Origin: Selenomonadaceae bacterium
GTDB taxonomy: Bacteria; Bacillota; Negativicutes; Selenomonadales; Selenomonadaceae
Length of the DNA: 58,117 nt
Assembly (NCBI GenBank): GCA_017634675.1
Contig: JAGBMX010000137.1
Location: 1 to 58,117, forward strand
Direction: 5' to 3'
In this document: piece by piece, positions 43,574 to 51,094 of the stretch
Layout: each line of letters starts with the position of its first letter
Numbering within the stretch: position 1 is the first letter of the stretch
Position numbers and translations under genes: made by a program
Notes under the pieces: model-generated
What the model was told of the DNA's origin: nothing
Seen by the model: the letters and a program-made list of their open reading frames with translations, nothing else
Databases searched by the model: none

Positions 43574-44359
43574 ATGGTAGTGGAAATTATGGGGCTGCTC
43601 ATTTTTGTAGGAGTGGCTCTTTTGCTTTTTGCAAGGTACCAAGGTGGCAAGAATGGAGGAGGGGAGGCGGCTAAGAATCTAACTACTTCTCTTGAATCGT
43701 TGCAACGGGAGATGGATAAGGCGAGTACGGAAGCTATTGAGAGAATGGGAAGCCATGTCAACCGCTTTGAAAGGCTTATGAAAGAAGCCAAAGCGTCTGA
43801 TGAGGATTTGTCTTATCATTTGAAGGAAATGCACGCGCTTGAGGATAGATTGCGTAAAGAGATGGCGGAGAGCAGGGCGTTGTCGGAGGAGTTAAGGCGA
43901 GAACGGGAAAGATCGAGAGAACTTGCGGAAGAACTTGCAAGAAGGGTGGCTGCGATTCCTCAAAATATAAACGCTACTAATGTTGATTTTAAAGTGATGA
44001 ACGCTGCGCCAAAAATAAACAATGCGATAAATTCTTACGAGAATTTGAGCGCATTGCCGGAGGCATCTTACGAATCTGTTAAGGAACAGCCGTCTGAGAA
44101 GAATAATTTTGCTTCGCTTCTTGAAAAATCAATAGAAAAAAGCAAAGAGCTGGAAAAGGATAGGTTTGAGCCTGAAAGGGAGGTTTACGAACCCTCTCAA
44201 GAAGCGTTGGAGTTAAGTAATGAAGAACAGTCGGAAAATCCTTCGGTTCGCGCGAAAACGATGCTTGAAAGGGGGGCAACAATAGAGGAAGTTATGCGTA
44301 AAACAGCTATGGGGCGAGGCGCAGTAGAACTTTTGGCGCAGATGGTTAAGAAAAAGTAA
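43574..44359 (+). CDS. DUF6115 / SwrB-like membrane coiled-coil protein
   Basis: About 261 residues: an N-terminal transmembrane helix (3-22), a long coiled coil (about 35-135), a variable segment, and a conserved C-terminal helix-turn-helix-like end (RAKTMLERGATIEEVMRKTA, then MGRGAVELLAQM). The layout and place (just after sigma-28) match Bacillus SwrB, which stimulates basal-body assembly. That equivalence is inference. ATG 43574 is preferred over GTG 43565. Confidence 0.8.
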   Translation: MVVEIMGLLIFVGVALLLFARYQGGKNGGGEAAKNLTTSLESLQREMDKASTEAIERMGSHVNRFERLMKEAKASDEDLSYHLKEMHALEDRLRKEMAESRALSEELRRERERSRELAEELARRVAAIPQNINATNVDFKVMNAAPKINNAINSYENLSALPEASYESVKEQPSEKNNFASLLEKSIEKSKELEKDRFEPEREVYEPSQEALELSNEEQSENPSVRAKTMLERGATIEEVMRKTAMGRGAVELLAQMVKKK

Positions 44360-44371
44360 GGGGCGCATGAT

Positions 44372-44782
44372 ATGGACGAAGAGAAAATGAAAAAAGATCT
44401 TCAAAATGTAGAAATAGAGAAATACGCCGAAGATTATTCAGAGGATGGATTGTGGAAGAAGATTAAGGAAAATGTTAAATCTATTGGCGTTACTCTTATA
44501 TATAAAGCGTTGCAGCTTTTTTATGTGGCGCAATCGCCAAATTGCCCCATGAAGGTTAAGGCTGGAATTTATGCGGCTTTGGGATATTTGATTTCTCCGA
44601 TAGATTTGATTCCGGATTTTACGCCGATTGCGGGTTATGCCGACGATGCAACGGCTATAGGTTTTGCTTTGCTCTTGGCACAAATGTATATTACGGATGA
44701 GATAAAAGAAAAGGCGAGAAACAAAATTCACGATTTATTAGGAGCAAGAGCATTGGAGAAGTTGGATAGAGAAAAAGCGTAG
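44372..44782 (+). CDS. YkvA family protein (DUF1232)
   Basis: A 136-residue protein with the DUF1232 core: CPMKVKAGIYAALGYLISPI, then DLIPDFTPIAGYADDATAIG, two hydrophobic helices around a conserved DxIPD motif. Function of the family is unknown. It starts 12 bp after the DUF6115 gene and is the last gene packed tightly with the motility operon. Confidence 0.9.
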   Translation: MDEEKMKKDLQNVEIEKYAEDYSEDGLWKKIKENVKSIGVTLIYKALQLFYVAQSPNCPMKVKAGIYAALGYLISPIDLIPDFTPIAGYADDATAIGFALLLAQMYITDEIKEKARNKIHDLLGARALEKLDREKA

Positions 44783-44820
44783 GTCAGTAAAAAAGTTGAT
44801 TTTTTAGGAGAGTGAATGGT

Positions 44821-45339
44821 ATGAAAAAGTTGTTATGCGTTGTTGCGGCGGGAATTCTTATGATTGTGGGAGGTTGCAGTTGCAGTAGTGAACATAAAAC
44901 GGAAACCGCCGTCGGTGTGAATTCGAACGGTAAGGTAGAAACGAAAGTTACGTCGTCTGTTTATACGGAACGTACGGAAAACGGCAAAACAGTAAACAGC
45001 AAGGCATCGGTTGCTGTAGGCAGTCAAGGCGTGAACAACGAAATAAGCGGTCTTTCTTATATTGCGGAAGACGCAGATTTAAGGAAAGGCGAAGCCGAGA
45101 TTGACGGATATTTTTATAATAACGGTTCAAATACTGTGAAAATAAACGCTGTAACCTTATCTTTCACATTTAAAGATAATAACGGCAAAGTTATTTGGGA
45201 GGATACCGGGAAACTCGACAATCTTGATTTGGTTGTAAGACCCGGCGAAGACGTAACTTACGATTTTATTGTAAAAAACCCCAACGCCCCGTTATATACC
45301 GGTCCCTTTGATATGAAATACACTATAAACATGAGGTAA
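44821..45339 (+). CDS. Lipoprotein with FxLYD-like domain
   Basis: A 172-residue lipoprotein. Signal peptide with lipobox IVGGC (modified Cys near residue 19), a Ser/Thr/Val-rich low-complexity stretch (about 25-75), and a C-terminal immunoglobulin-like domain (about 80-172; AEIDGYFYNNGSNTVKINAV, TLSFTFKDNNGKVI) similar in style to FxLYD domains. AGGAG precedes ATG 44821. It ends at a hairpin terminator. Role unknown. Confidence 0.78.
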   Translation: MKKLLCVVAAGILMIVGGCSCSSEHKTETAVGVNSNGKVETKVTSSVYTERTENGKTVNSKASVAVGSQGVNNEISGLSYIAEDADLRKGEAEIDGYFYNNGSNTVKINAVTLSFTFKDNNGKVIWEDTGKLDNLDLVVRPGEDVTYDFIVKNPNAPLYTGPFDMKYTINMR

Positions 45340-45390
45340 TTTTCTTTATTTACCATGATATTTAAAACTATATTTTGGCGTTTTGCGTTT

Positions 45391-45429
45391 AACAAATTCT
45401 TGTCATTGGCAGGAATTTGTTTTTTTTTG
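45391..45429 (+). terminator. Rho-independent terminator after lipoprotein gene
   Basis: An 11-bp stem with one mismatch (45392-45402 with 45410-45420) followed by eight T residues. Confidence 0.88.
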
Positions 45430-45437
45430 TCGAAACA

Positions 45438-45466
45438 TTGACTTGTATTATCTGATGATTATTAAT
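45438..45466 (+). promoter_or_regulatory. Possible promoter for HAD phosphatase gene
   Basis: TTGACT at 45438-45443 with a weak -10 (TATTAA, 45460-45465) 16 bp downstream, directly after the terminator. Confidence 0.4.
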
Positions 45467-45480
45467 TCGGAGGTAAATTT

Positions 45481-46572
45481 ATGTTGCATAAAAGTTTATT
45501 AAAAGTGTTTTTTGCTGGATTTACCGCTGCATTTATTGCTTTTAGCGGAGTTAATGACGCAAACGCCGCATCGCGCGAAGAAATTGCCGCTATTAACGTT
45601 AAATCGGCGGCGGATTTTCAGTTTTGGAACGATAACTCTCCCACAAAGAAGAAAATCGTGGATTTTGTAGAAAGCGCCATAAATCCAAACAGTCCCGGTT
45701 TTATACCGCCAGAAGACAGAATTGCTACTTTCGATATGGACGGCACCTTTTACTGCGAAACGGCGCCCCTTTATTTTCAAGAAGTCATGTTTTTCCATCG
45801 GGTTCTTGAGGATAAATCCTACAATGCGCCGGAGGATTTGGTGAAACTGGCCAAAACCATAAGACCTAAAGTATATAATAAGGAAAAACTGACAAAGGAA
45901 GAGAGTCGGCAATATTTTGAAGGACTTACCAAAGCATATAAAGGTATGACGCCCGAAGAATACAGAGCTTATGTCAGAAATTTCATGGACACAAACGAAA
46001 CGGGACTTTCGAATTTAAAACGGGGAGAGGCTTTTTATCTTCCAATGGTGGAAGTGATATCGTATCTTGCAAACAACGGTTTTGATGTATATATAGACTC
46101 CGCCTGTGGAGTGCTTACCACTCGCGAACTTGTTGACGGATTGTTCCCCATTCGATACGACAGGATCCTAGGTTCCGATTTTAATTTCACCTCGACAAAC
46201 ATGGGAAGCGACAAACCGGAAAATCATTTTTACGACAGATTTAATGAAAAAATAGTGATTTCCGGCGTTCCGCTTACGGATAACGCAAAAGTACGAAAGA
46301 TATTTTCAATATATAACCAAATAGGTAAAAAACCTGTGTTGGCTTTTGGAAATTCCATGGGCGACAGCGGAATGTTGGAATTTACCCTGCAAGACAACAA
46401 ATATCCTTCGGCGGCTTTTTACGTCTTATGCGACGACGTTAAACGGGAACTCGGAAATTTAACCCGCGCCGCGAGCGATAAGAAATTTGCGGACAGTCGC
46501 GGATGGAATACAATCTCAATGCGGGACGAATTTAAAACAATTTATGGAGACAATGTAAAACGTACGAATTAA
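45481..46572 (+). CDS. Exported HAD-superfamily phosphatase
   Basis: A 363-residue HAD hydrolase with a signal peptide (1-29, ending DANAA). Motif I is FDMDGTFYCE near residue 83, a long helical cap follows (about 95-180), motif II is IDSACG near 206, and motif IV is FGNSMGDSGML near 283. It resembles phosphoserine-phosphatase-like members. Export suggests scavenging of phosphate from organic esters; the substrate is unknown. TTG-free ATG start after GGAGG. Confidence 0.88.
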   Translation: MLHKSLLKVFFAGFTAAFIAFSGVNDANAASREEIAAINVKSAADFQFWNDNSPTKKKIVDFVESAINPNSPGFIPPEDRIATFDMDGTFYCETAPLYFQEVMFFHRVLEDKSYNAPEDLVKLAKTIRPKVYNKEKLTKEESRQYFEGLTKAYKGMTPEEYRAYVRNFMDTNETGLSNLKRGEAFYLPMVEVISYLANNGFDVYIDSACGVLTTRELVDGLFPIRYDRILGSDFNFTSTNMGSDKPENHFYDRFNEKIVISGVPLTDNAKVRKIFSIYNQIGKKPVLAFGNSMGDSGMLEFTLQDNKYPSAAFYVLCDDVKRELGNLTRAASDKKFADSRGWNTISMRDEFKTIYGDNVKRTN

Positions 46573-46580
46573 TCTATCTT

Positions 46581-46609
46581 TTGACATATTATTCGTATTA
46601 TGTTATTAT
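46581..46609 (+). promoter_or_regulatory. Sigma-70 promoter of metNIQ
   Basis: Consensus TTGACA (46581-46586) and TATTAT (46604-46609) with 17-bp spacing, 67 bp before the metN start. The leader carries a 7-bp inverted repeat. Confidence 0.8.
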
Positions 46610-46620
46610 ACATCGTAAAA

Positions 46621-46652
46621 CGCTCGATATTACAAAGGGCAACGTTCGAGCG
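46621..46652 (+). promoter_or_regulatory. Inverted repeat in metN leader
   Basis: CGCTCGA (46621-46627) and TCGAGCG (46646-46652) form a 7-bp stem with an 18-nt loop at the expected 5' end of the metN transcript. It could be an operator or leader hairpin. No known methionine riboswitch pattern was recognised. Confidence 0.4.
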
Positions 46653-46675
46653 GGAGCACAAGAAAGAGCAAGACT

Positions 46676-47734
46676 ATGATAAAATTGGAAGGCGTAGAAA
46701 AGACTTATGACAGTCCGTCGGGAAAAGTAAAAGCGTTAAAGGGCATTGATTTAAATATAAACAAAGGGGAAATTTTCGGCATTATCGGGCTTTCGGGAGC
46801 GGGAAAAAGTACCCTTATCCGCTGCATAAATATGCTTGATGCGCCTACGAAGGGCAAAGTTTTCGTGGACGGCGAAGAACTTACCGCAATGAGTTCAAAC
46901 GAGCTTCGCGCCGCAAGAAAACGTATCGGCATGATATTTCAGCATTTTAACCTTTTGTCAAGCGCAACAGTTTACGACAATATCGCGTTTCCTCTCCGTC
47001 TGTTGGATATGCCGGAAGAAGAAATAGAAAAAAAAGTCACGTCTTTGTTGTCGCTTGTGGGTTTAGAAGACAAGGCGAAGCAGTATCCTGGCGCATTATC
47101 GGGCGGACAAAAACAGCGTGTCGGTATCGCAAGGGCTTTGGCGAGTGATCCGAAAATTTTGCTCTGCGACGAAGCCACAAGCGCGCTTGATCCGCAAACT
47201 ACCAAGTCTATATTGGATTTGATTAAGGTTATAAACGAAAATTTATCCCTTACGGTCGTTGTAATAACCCATGAGATGCAGGTTATAAAAGATATTTGCA
47301 ATAGAGTGGCGGTTATAGAAAACGGAGTTATCGCAGAAGAAGGTTCTGTATTGCAGGTGTTTACGAACCCGCAAAAGGAAATTACTAAAGAGTTTATCAG
47401 CGTTGTTTTGTCTAACGAACTTCCCGTAGCATTTAGAGGCGGTAAAATTTCCAAAGAGCCTATAGAAGGCGGTTATTTATTATTACGGCTTACTTTCATC
47501 GGAGAAAGCGCCGATGACCCGGTGCTTGCGGGCATGATAAGAAGTTGTCCCGTCGAATGTACAATGCTTTTCGGGAATTTGGACGAGATACAAAAAGTGC
47601 CGTTCGGTAGAATGATTGTGGGAATTACCGGAGATGAGGACGGGATTTACAAGGCTCTATCCTATCTTTCCGAACAGGATTTAAAGTTGGAGGTGATAGG
47701 CTATGTCAGGCGAAATGCTGACTCTCCTTCTTAA
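46676..47734 (+). CDS. metN: Methionine ABC transporter ATP-binding protein MetN
   Basis: ATPase of the MetNIQ methionine importer. Walker A GLSGAGKST near residue 38, Q-loop, signature LSGGQKQR near 140, Walker B ILLCDEATSALDP near 160, and a C-terminal NIL domain (about 270-345) that in the family binds methionine and inhibits transport. Length 352. The end overlaps metI by 32 bp. The ribosome site before the ATG is poor (GAAAGAG). Confidence 0.96.
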   Translation: MIKLEGVEKTYDSPSGKVKALKGIDLNINKGEIFGIIGLSGAGKSTLIRCINMLDAPTKGKVFVDGEELTAMSSNELRAARKRIGMIFQHFNLLSSATVYDNIAFPLRLLDMPEEEIEKKVTSLLSLVGLEDKAKQYPGALSGGQKQRVGIARALASDPKILLCDEATSALDPQTTKSILDLIKVINENLSLTVVVITHEMQVIKDICNRVAVIENGVIAEEGSVLQVFTNPQKEITKEFISVVLSNELPVAFRGGKISKEPIEGGYLLLRLTFIGESADDPVLAGMIRSCPVECTMLFGNLDEIQKVPFGRMIVGITGDEDGIYKALSYLSEQDLKLEVIGYVRRNADSPS

Positions 47735-48356
47735 AGCCTTGGGAGAAACCGTATATATGGTGGCGGTGTCTATGATAATCGCCTCCGTTATAGGCGTACC
47801 GTTAGGTGTCCTCCTCTTTACCACCGAAAAAGGCGGAATACTTGAAAACGAGACTTTAAACAAGATAATCGGCGGCATCGTAAACGCCGTTCGTTCGATT
47901 CCGTTTATAATCCTTATGGTAGCGATAATTCCCTTCACTCGCTTTATCGTAGGCAGCGCCATAGGTACAACGGCCGCAATGGTGCCCCTTGTAATAGCTT
48001 CCATTCCCTTTATCGGACGACAAGTCGAAACATCGTTAAAAGAGGTTCCGTACGGACTAATCGAAGCGGCGCTATCCATGGGCGCAACTCCCTTTCAAAT
48101 CATCTCAAGGGTACTTTTGCCGGAATCCATGCCAAGCATTGTGGCGCAACTTACCACAGTGATTATCGCCCTCGTAGGCGAAAGCGCAATGGCGGGGGCA
48201 ATCGGCGGCGGCGGACTTGGCGACCTTGCCATAAGATACGGCTATCAACGTTTTCGTCCGGAAATTATGATAGCTACAGTCATAATTTTAATTATCCTTG
48301 TCCAATTAGTCCAGTTCTTAGGCACCAAACTTTCCGAGCATTTGAGGAAACGCTAG
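47703..48356 (+). CDS. metI: Methionine ABC transporter permease MetI
   Basis: A 217-residue permease with five membrane helices and the EAA loop (EAALSMGATPFQIISRVLLPES). GGAGGTGATA lies just before the ATG inside metN. It is separated from metQ by 235 bp filled by a pair of Y/R repeats. Confidence 0.96.
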   Translation: MSGEMLTLLLKALGETVYMVAVSMIIASVIGVPLGVLLFTTEKGGILENETLNKIIGGIVNAVRSIPFIILMVAIIPFTRFIVGSAIGTTAAMVPLVIASIPFIGRQVETSLKEVPYGLIEAALSMGATPFQIISRVLLPESMPSIVAQLTTVIIALVGESAMAGAIGGGGLGDLAIRYGYQRFRPEIMIATVIILIILVQLVQFLGTKLSEHLRKR

Positions 48357-48360
48357 TTCT

Positions 48361-48439
48361 TACTTTCTTTCTCTTTTCTTTTTTGTAAAAAGAAAAGAGA
48401 AAGAAAGTGACAAAGAAAGAGAAAAGAAAAAACTTTAAT
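48361..48439 (-). repeat. Triple-arm Y/R repeat, copy B1
   Basis: Read on the - strand: ATTAAAG, Y1 (48432-48412), linker GTCA, Y2 (48407-48387), loop AC, R (48384-48363), TA. Mirror and complement relations hold at all positions apart from one base in the T-run length of Y2. It begins 4 bp after the metI stop. Confidence 0.9.
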
Positions 48440-48482
48440 GGGCTTTACATTGGGAATTTTTATATAACATTCAAAGTTAAGT

Positions 48483-48564
48483 TTATTAAAGTTTTTTTCT
48501 CTTTTTTCTTTTGTTACTTTTCTTTTTTCTCTTTTTTTACAAAAAAAGAGAAAAAAGAAAAGTA
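48483..48564 (+). repeat. Triple-arm Y/R repeat, copy B2
   Basis: TTATTAAAG (48483-48491), Y1 (48492-48512), linker GTTA, Y2 (48517-48538), loop AC, R (48541-48562), TA. Y1 is a perfect 21-base mirror of Y2, and R is a perfect 22-base reverse complement of Y2. The arm sequence differs from B1. R ends 29 nt before the metQ ATG. Confidence 0.93.
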
Positions 48565-48591
48565 AAAACTATCTCTAGGAGGAATAATTTT

Positions 48592-49395
48592 ATGAAAAAG
48601 TTAGTTTTAGCATTAGCGGCGATTTTAGCAATGTCGCTTTTGGTTGTAGGCTGCGGGGGCAACAAGTCTTCGGTGAAGACCGTTAAGGTAGGAGCTACGG
48701 CTGTACCTCATGCGGAAATATTGGAAGTGGTAAAGCCGGTTTTGGAAAACGAAGGCATTAAGCTTGAAATTATAGAGTTTAACGATTACGTTCAGCCTAA
48801 TCTTTCGTTAAACGATAAGGAACTTGACGCAAATTTCTTCCAACATAAACCTTATTTGGATAATTTTGTGGAAGAACATAAAGAGTGTAAGCTTGCAAGC
48901 GCGGCAGGTATCCATATCGAACCTATGGGGATTTACTCTCATAAGATTAAGAAACTTGACGAGCTTAAAAACGGCGGCATCGTAGCCATTCCAAGCGATC
49001 CCACAAACGGTGGACGCGCTTTGTTGCTTCTTGAGAAACAGGGCGTTATCAAATTAAAAGACGGCGCGAATGAAAAAGCCACAGTCCAAGATATTGTGGA
49101 AAACAAGAAGAACTTAACGGTGAGAGAGATTGAGGCGGCGCAGCTTCCCCGTACTCTTGAAGACGTTGACGCAGCAATTATCAATTCCAATTTTGCAATG
49201 CAGGTAGATTTAGTGCCGACCAGGGACGCTATCGCCATTGAAGGCAACGATTCGCCTTATGTAAACATAATAGCCGTTCGTACCGGCGATGAAAATCGCA
49301 GTGAAATTAAGGCGCTTATAAAAGCTGTACAGTCCGACGCAGTGAAAAAGTTTATCGAAGAGAAGTATAAAGGCGCTGTAGTGCCCGCATTTTGA
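48592..49395 (+). CDS. metQ: Methionine-binding lipoprotein MetQ
   Basis: Substrate-binding protein of the MetNIQ importer. Signal peptide with lipobox VVGCGG (Cys near residue 19). NlpA-type body: VGATAVPHAEILE, then LNDKELDANFFQHKPYLDNF, IPSDPTNGGRALLLLE and AIINSNFAMQ. AGGAGG precedes ATG 48592; the apparent extension to 48511 is translation of the Y/R repeat. 267 residues. Confidence 0.96.
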   Translation: MKKLVLALAAILAMSLLVVGCGGNKSSVKTVKVGATAVPHAEILEVVKPVLENEGIKLEIIEFNDYVQPNLSLNDKELDANFFQHKPYLDNFVEEHKECKLASAAGIHIEPMGIYSHKIKKLDELKNGGIVAIPSDPTNGGRALLLLEKQGVIKLKDGANEKATVQDIVENKKNLTVREIEAAQLPRTLEDVDAAIINSNFAMQVDLVPTRDAIAIEGNDSPYVNIIAVRTGDENRSEIKALIKAVQSDAVKKFIEEKYKGAVVPAF

Positions 49396-49437
49396 TGATA
49401 ATTGGGACTTATCCTTTAGAATCTCGATTTTATGTTT

Positions 49438-49475
49438 TGATGCCCCTCGCAAAGTTGCGAGGGGCATATTTTTAG
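49438..49475 (+). terminator. Rho-independent terminator after metQ
   Basis: An 11-bp perfect stem (49440-49450 with 49457-49467), 6-nt loop, followed by ATTTTT. Confidence 0.92.
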
Positions 49476-49490
49476 ACAGGAGGCGCTTTT

Positions 49491-50321
49491 ATGTTTTTTT
49501 CTCCCAATGATGATTTTGATTTGGAAAAAATCGCAACCAGCGGACAATGTTTCAGATGGGAAAAGATAGCGGGCGGATATAGAATTTTGCATGATAAGCA
49601 CTCGCTTATAATAAAGGAACTGGGCGATGGCAAATTTGAAGTTTTAGCGGATGAAGGCGAATTCAACGCAATCTGGAGGCAATATCTCGATTTAGACGAA
49701 AATTATGCTAAAATACGGGAAAGAATCGATGCAAAAGATGATTTTTTGCTTGCCGCGGCAAAGTCTGAAAAGGGTATTCGCATATTGCGTCAAGAACCTT
49801 TTGAAACCCTTATTTCATTTATCATTTCACAGAACAAAAATATTCCCGCAATAGAAAAATCCGTGTTTTTAATTACAAAATACTGCGGCGAGCAAAAACG
49901 TGACGCTTTGGGCGAGATTTATTATTCGTTTCCCACTCCGGAAAAAATCGCAAATTTGGATGATCAAATTTTAATTGACTGCAAATTGGGATATAGAGCG
50001 CCGTATGTAAAAAAAGCCGCAGAAGCTTTTTGCGAGGGTAAAATAAATTTTGATAAACTAAAAAAAATGAATTCGGACGATGCCATAAAAGAGTTGCAAC
50101 AGCTTTACGGCGTAGGTCTTAAAGTCGCAAGTTGCATATCGTTGTTTGGACTTCACCATCTAAACGCCTTTCCAAAAGACGTATGGGTAAAACGAATTTT
50201 AGCCGAATTTTACAAAAACGGCTACCCTTACGAAAAATATTCGCCCTATAACGGCATTTATCAGCAATACGCATTTGCATATTATAGAAAGCTTGCTCTA
50301 AAGGAAGCTACGGTTAAGTAA
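49491..50321 (+). CDS. ogg: 8-oxoguanine DNA glycosylase/AP lyase (Ogg type)
   Basis: Base-excision repair enzyme, 276 residues. N-terminal DFDLEKIATSGQCFRW is typical of Ogg1-like proteins, ISFIISQNKNIPAI near 110, and the helix-hairpin-helix LYGVGLKVASCI with the catalytic Lys (near residue 211), followed by the catalytic Asp in FPKDVWVKRIL. AGGAGG lies before the ATG. It appears to be a single-gene unit after the metQ terminator. Confidence 0.93.
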   Translation: MFFSPNDDFDLEKIATSGQCFRWEKIAGGYRILHDKHSLIIKELGDGKFEVLADEGEFNAIWRQYLDLDENYAKIRERIDAKDDFLLAAAKSEKGIRILRQEPFETLISFIISQNKNIPAIEKSVFLITKYCGEQKRDALGEIYYSFPTPEKIANLDDQILIDCKLGYRAPYVKKAAEAFCEGKINFDKLKKMNSDDAIKELQQLYGVGLKVASCISLFGLHHLNAFPKDVWVKRILAEFYKNGYPYEKYSPYNGIYQQYAFAYYRKLALKEATVK

Positions 50322-50377
50322 GTTAGAGCTATTTTTCTACATACCAAATACAACAATAAAAAAGCGACGTGATAACA

Positions 50378-51094
50378 ATGAATATAGCGGTATGCGACAG
50401 CGACTTAACTATCGCCGCATATATCAAAGATTTGATTTTAAAGGAAAATTCCAAAGCTGCGGTAGCAATTTTTGCGTCATCGGATGAACTGATAAAGGCA
50501 AGCGCTAACTTCAACATCTATTTTCTCGATATAAAGGGAATTTCAGGAATGGAACTCGCTCGCAAAATCCGCGATAAGGAGAATAACAAACAGCGAAGCG
50601 TAATAATTTTTATAACGGGCTATGCAGAGTATATGCCGGAAGCCTTTGACGTGCAAGCTTTTCATTATTTGGTAAAACCTATAGACGAGGAAAAATTTAA
50701 ACGGGTTTTTAAAAAGGCGCAACAAGAAACGCAGTCAGCGGCAAGACAAGAAAACGAATTTGTTATGCTGAAAATTTTCGGCAAAAATAAGAAAATATTC
50801 CTAAAAGACATATTTTACATCGAAAGCGCAAATAAAAAGGTTGCTGTACGCACAAATGAAGGCGTATTTGAAATTCCCGGAAAAATGGAGGATTTTGAAG
50901 CGTCATTGGGTGATGGTTTTTACCGCGCCCATCGTTGTTATCTGGTGAACTTTGCCAAAATTTCTTCATACAATCAAAAGGAAATTGAACTCGAAAACGG
51001 CGACCGCATACTTTTGGCGCAGAAAAAATACGGTTCATTCGTAAAAGCCTATCTAACTTATGCCAAAGCCGGAGGAATCGTAAATGTTCGATGA
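50378..51094 (+). CDS. LytTR-family response regulator (AgrA-like)
   Basis: A 238-residue regulator. Receiver domain (1-118) with phospho-acceptor Asp in FNIYFLDIKG and FHYLVKPI, then a LytTR DNA-binding domain (about 130-232; IFLKDIFYIESANKKVAVRT, GFYRAHRCYLVNFAKI). ATG 50378 is chosen; GTG 50369 in the same frame lacks a clear ribosome site too. It overlaps its sensor kinase gene by 11 bp. Target sites may be the direct repeats at 53278-53322. Confidence 0.93.
   Translation: MNIAVCDSDLTIAAYIKDLILKENSKAAVAIFASSDELIKASANFNIYFLDIKGISGMELARKIRDKENNKQRSVIIFITGYAEYMPEAFDVQAFHYLVKPIDEEKFKRVFKKAQQETQSAARQENEFVMLKIFGKNKKIFLKDIFYIESANKKVAVRTNEGVFEIPGKMEDFEASLGDGFYRAHRCYLVNFAKISSYNQKEIELENGDRILLAQKKYGSFVKAYLTYAKAGGIVNVR

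Noticed and set aside
46616..46676. SAM or other methionine riboswitch before metN
   Set aside because: The leader is about 65 nt with a single stem and no recognised aptamer core.
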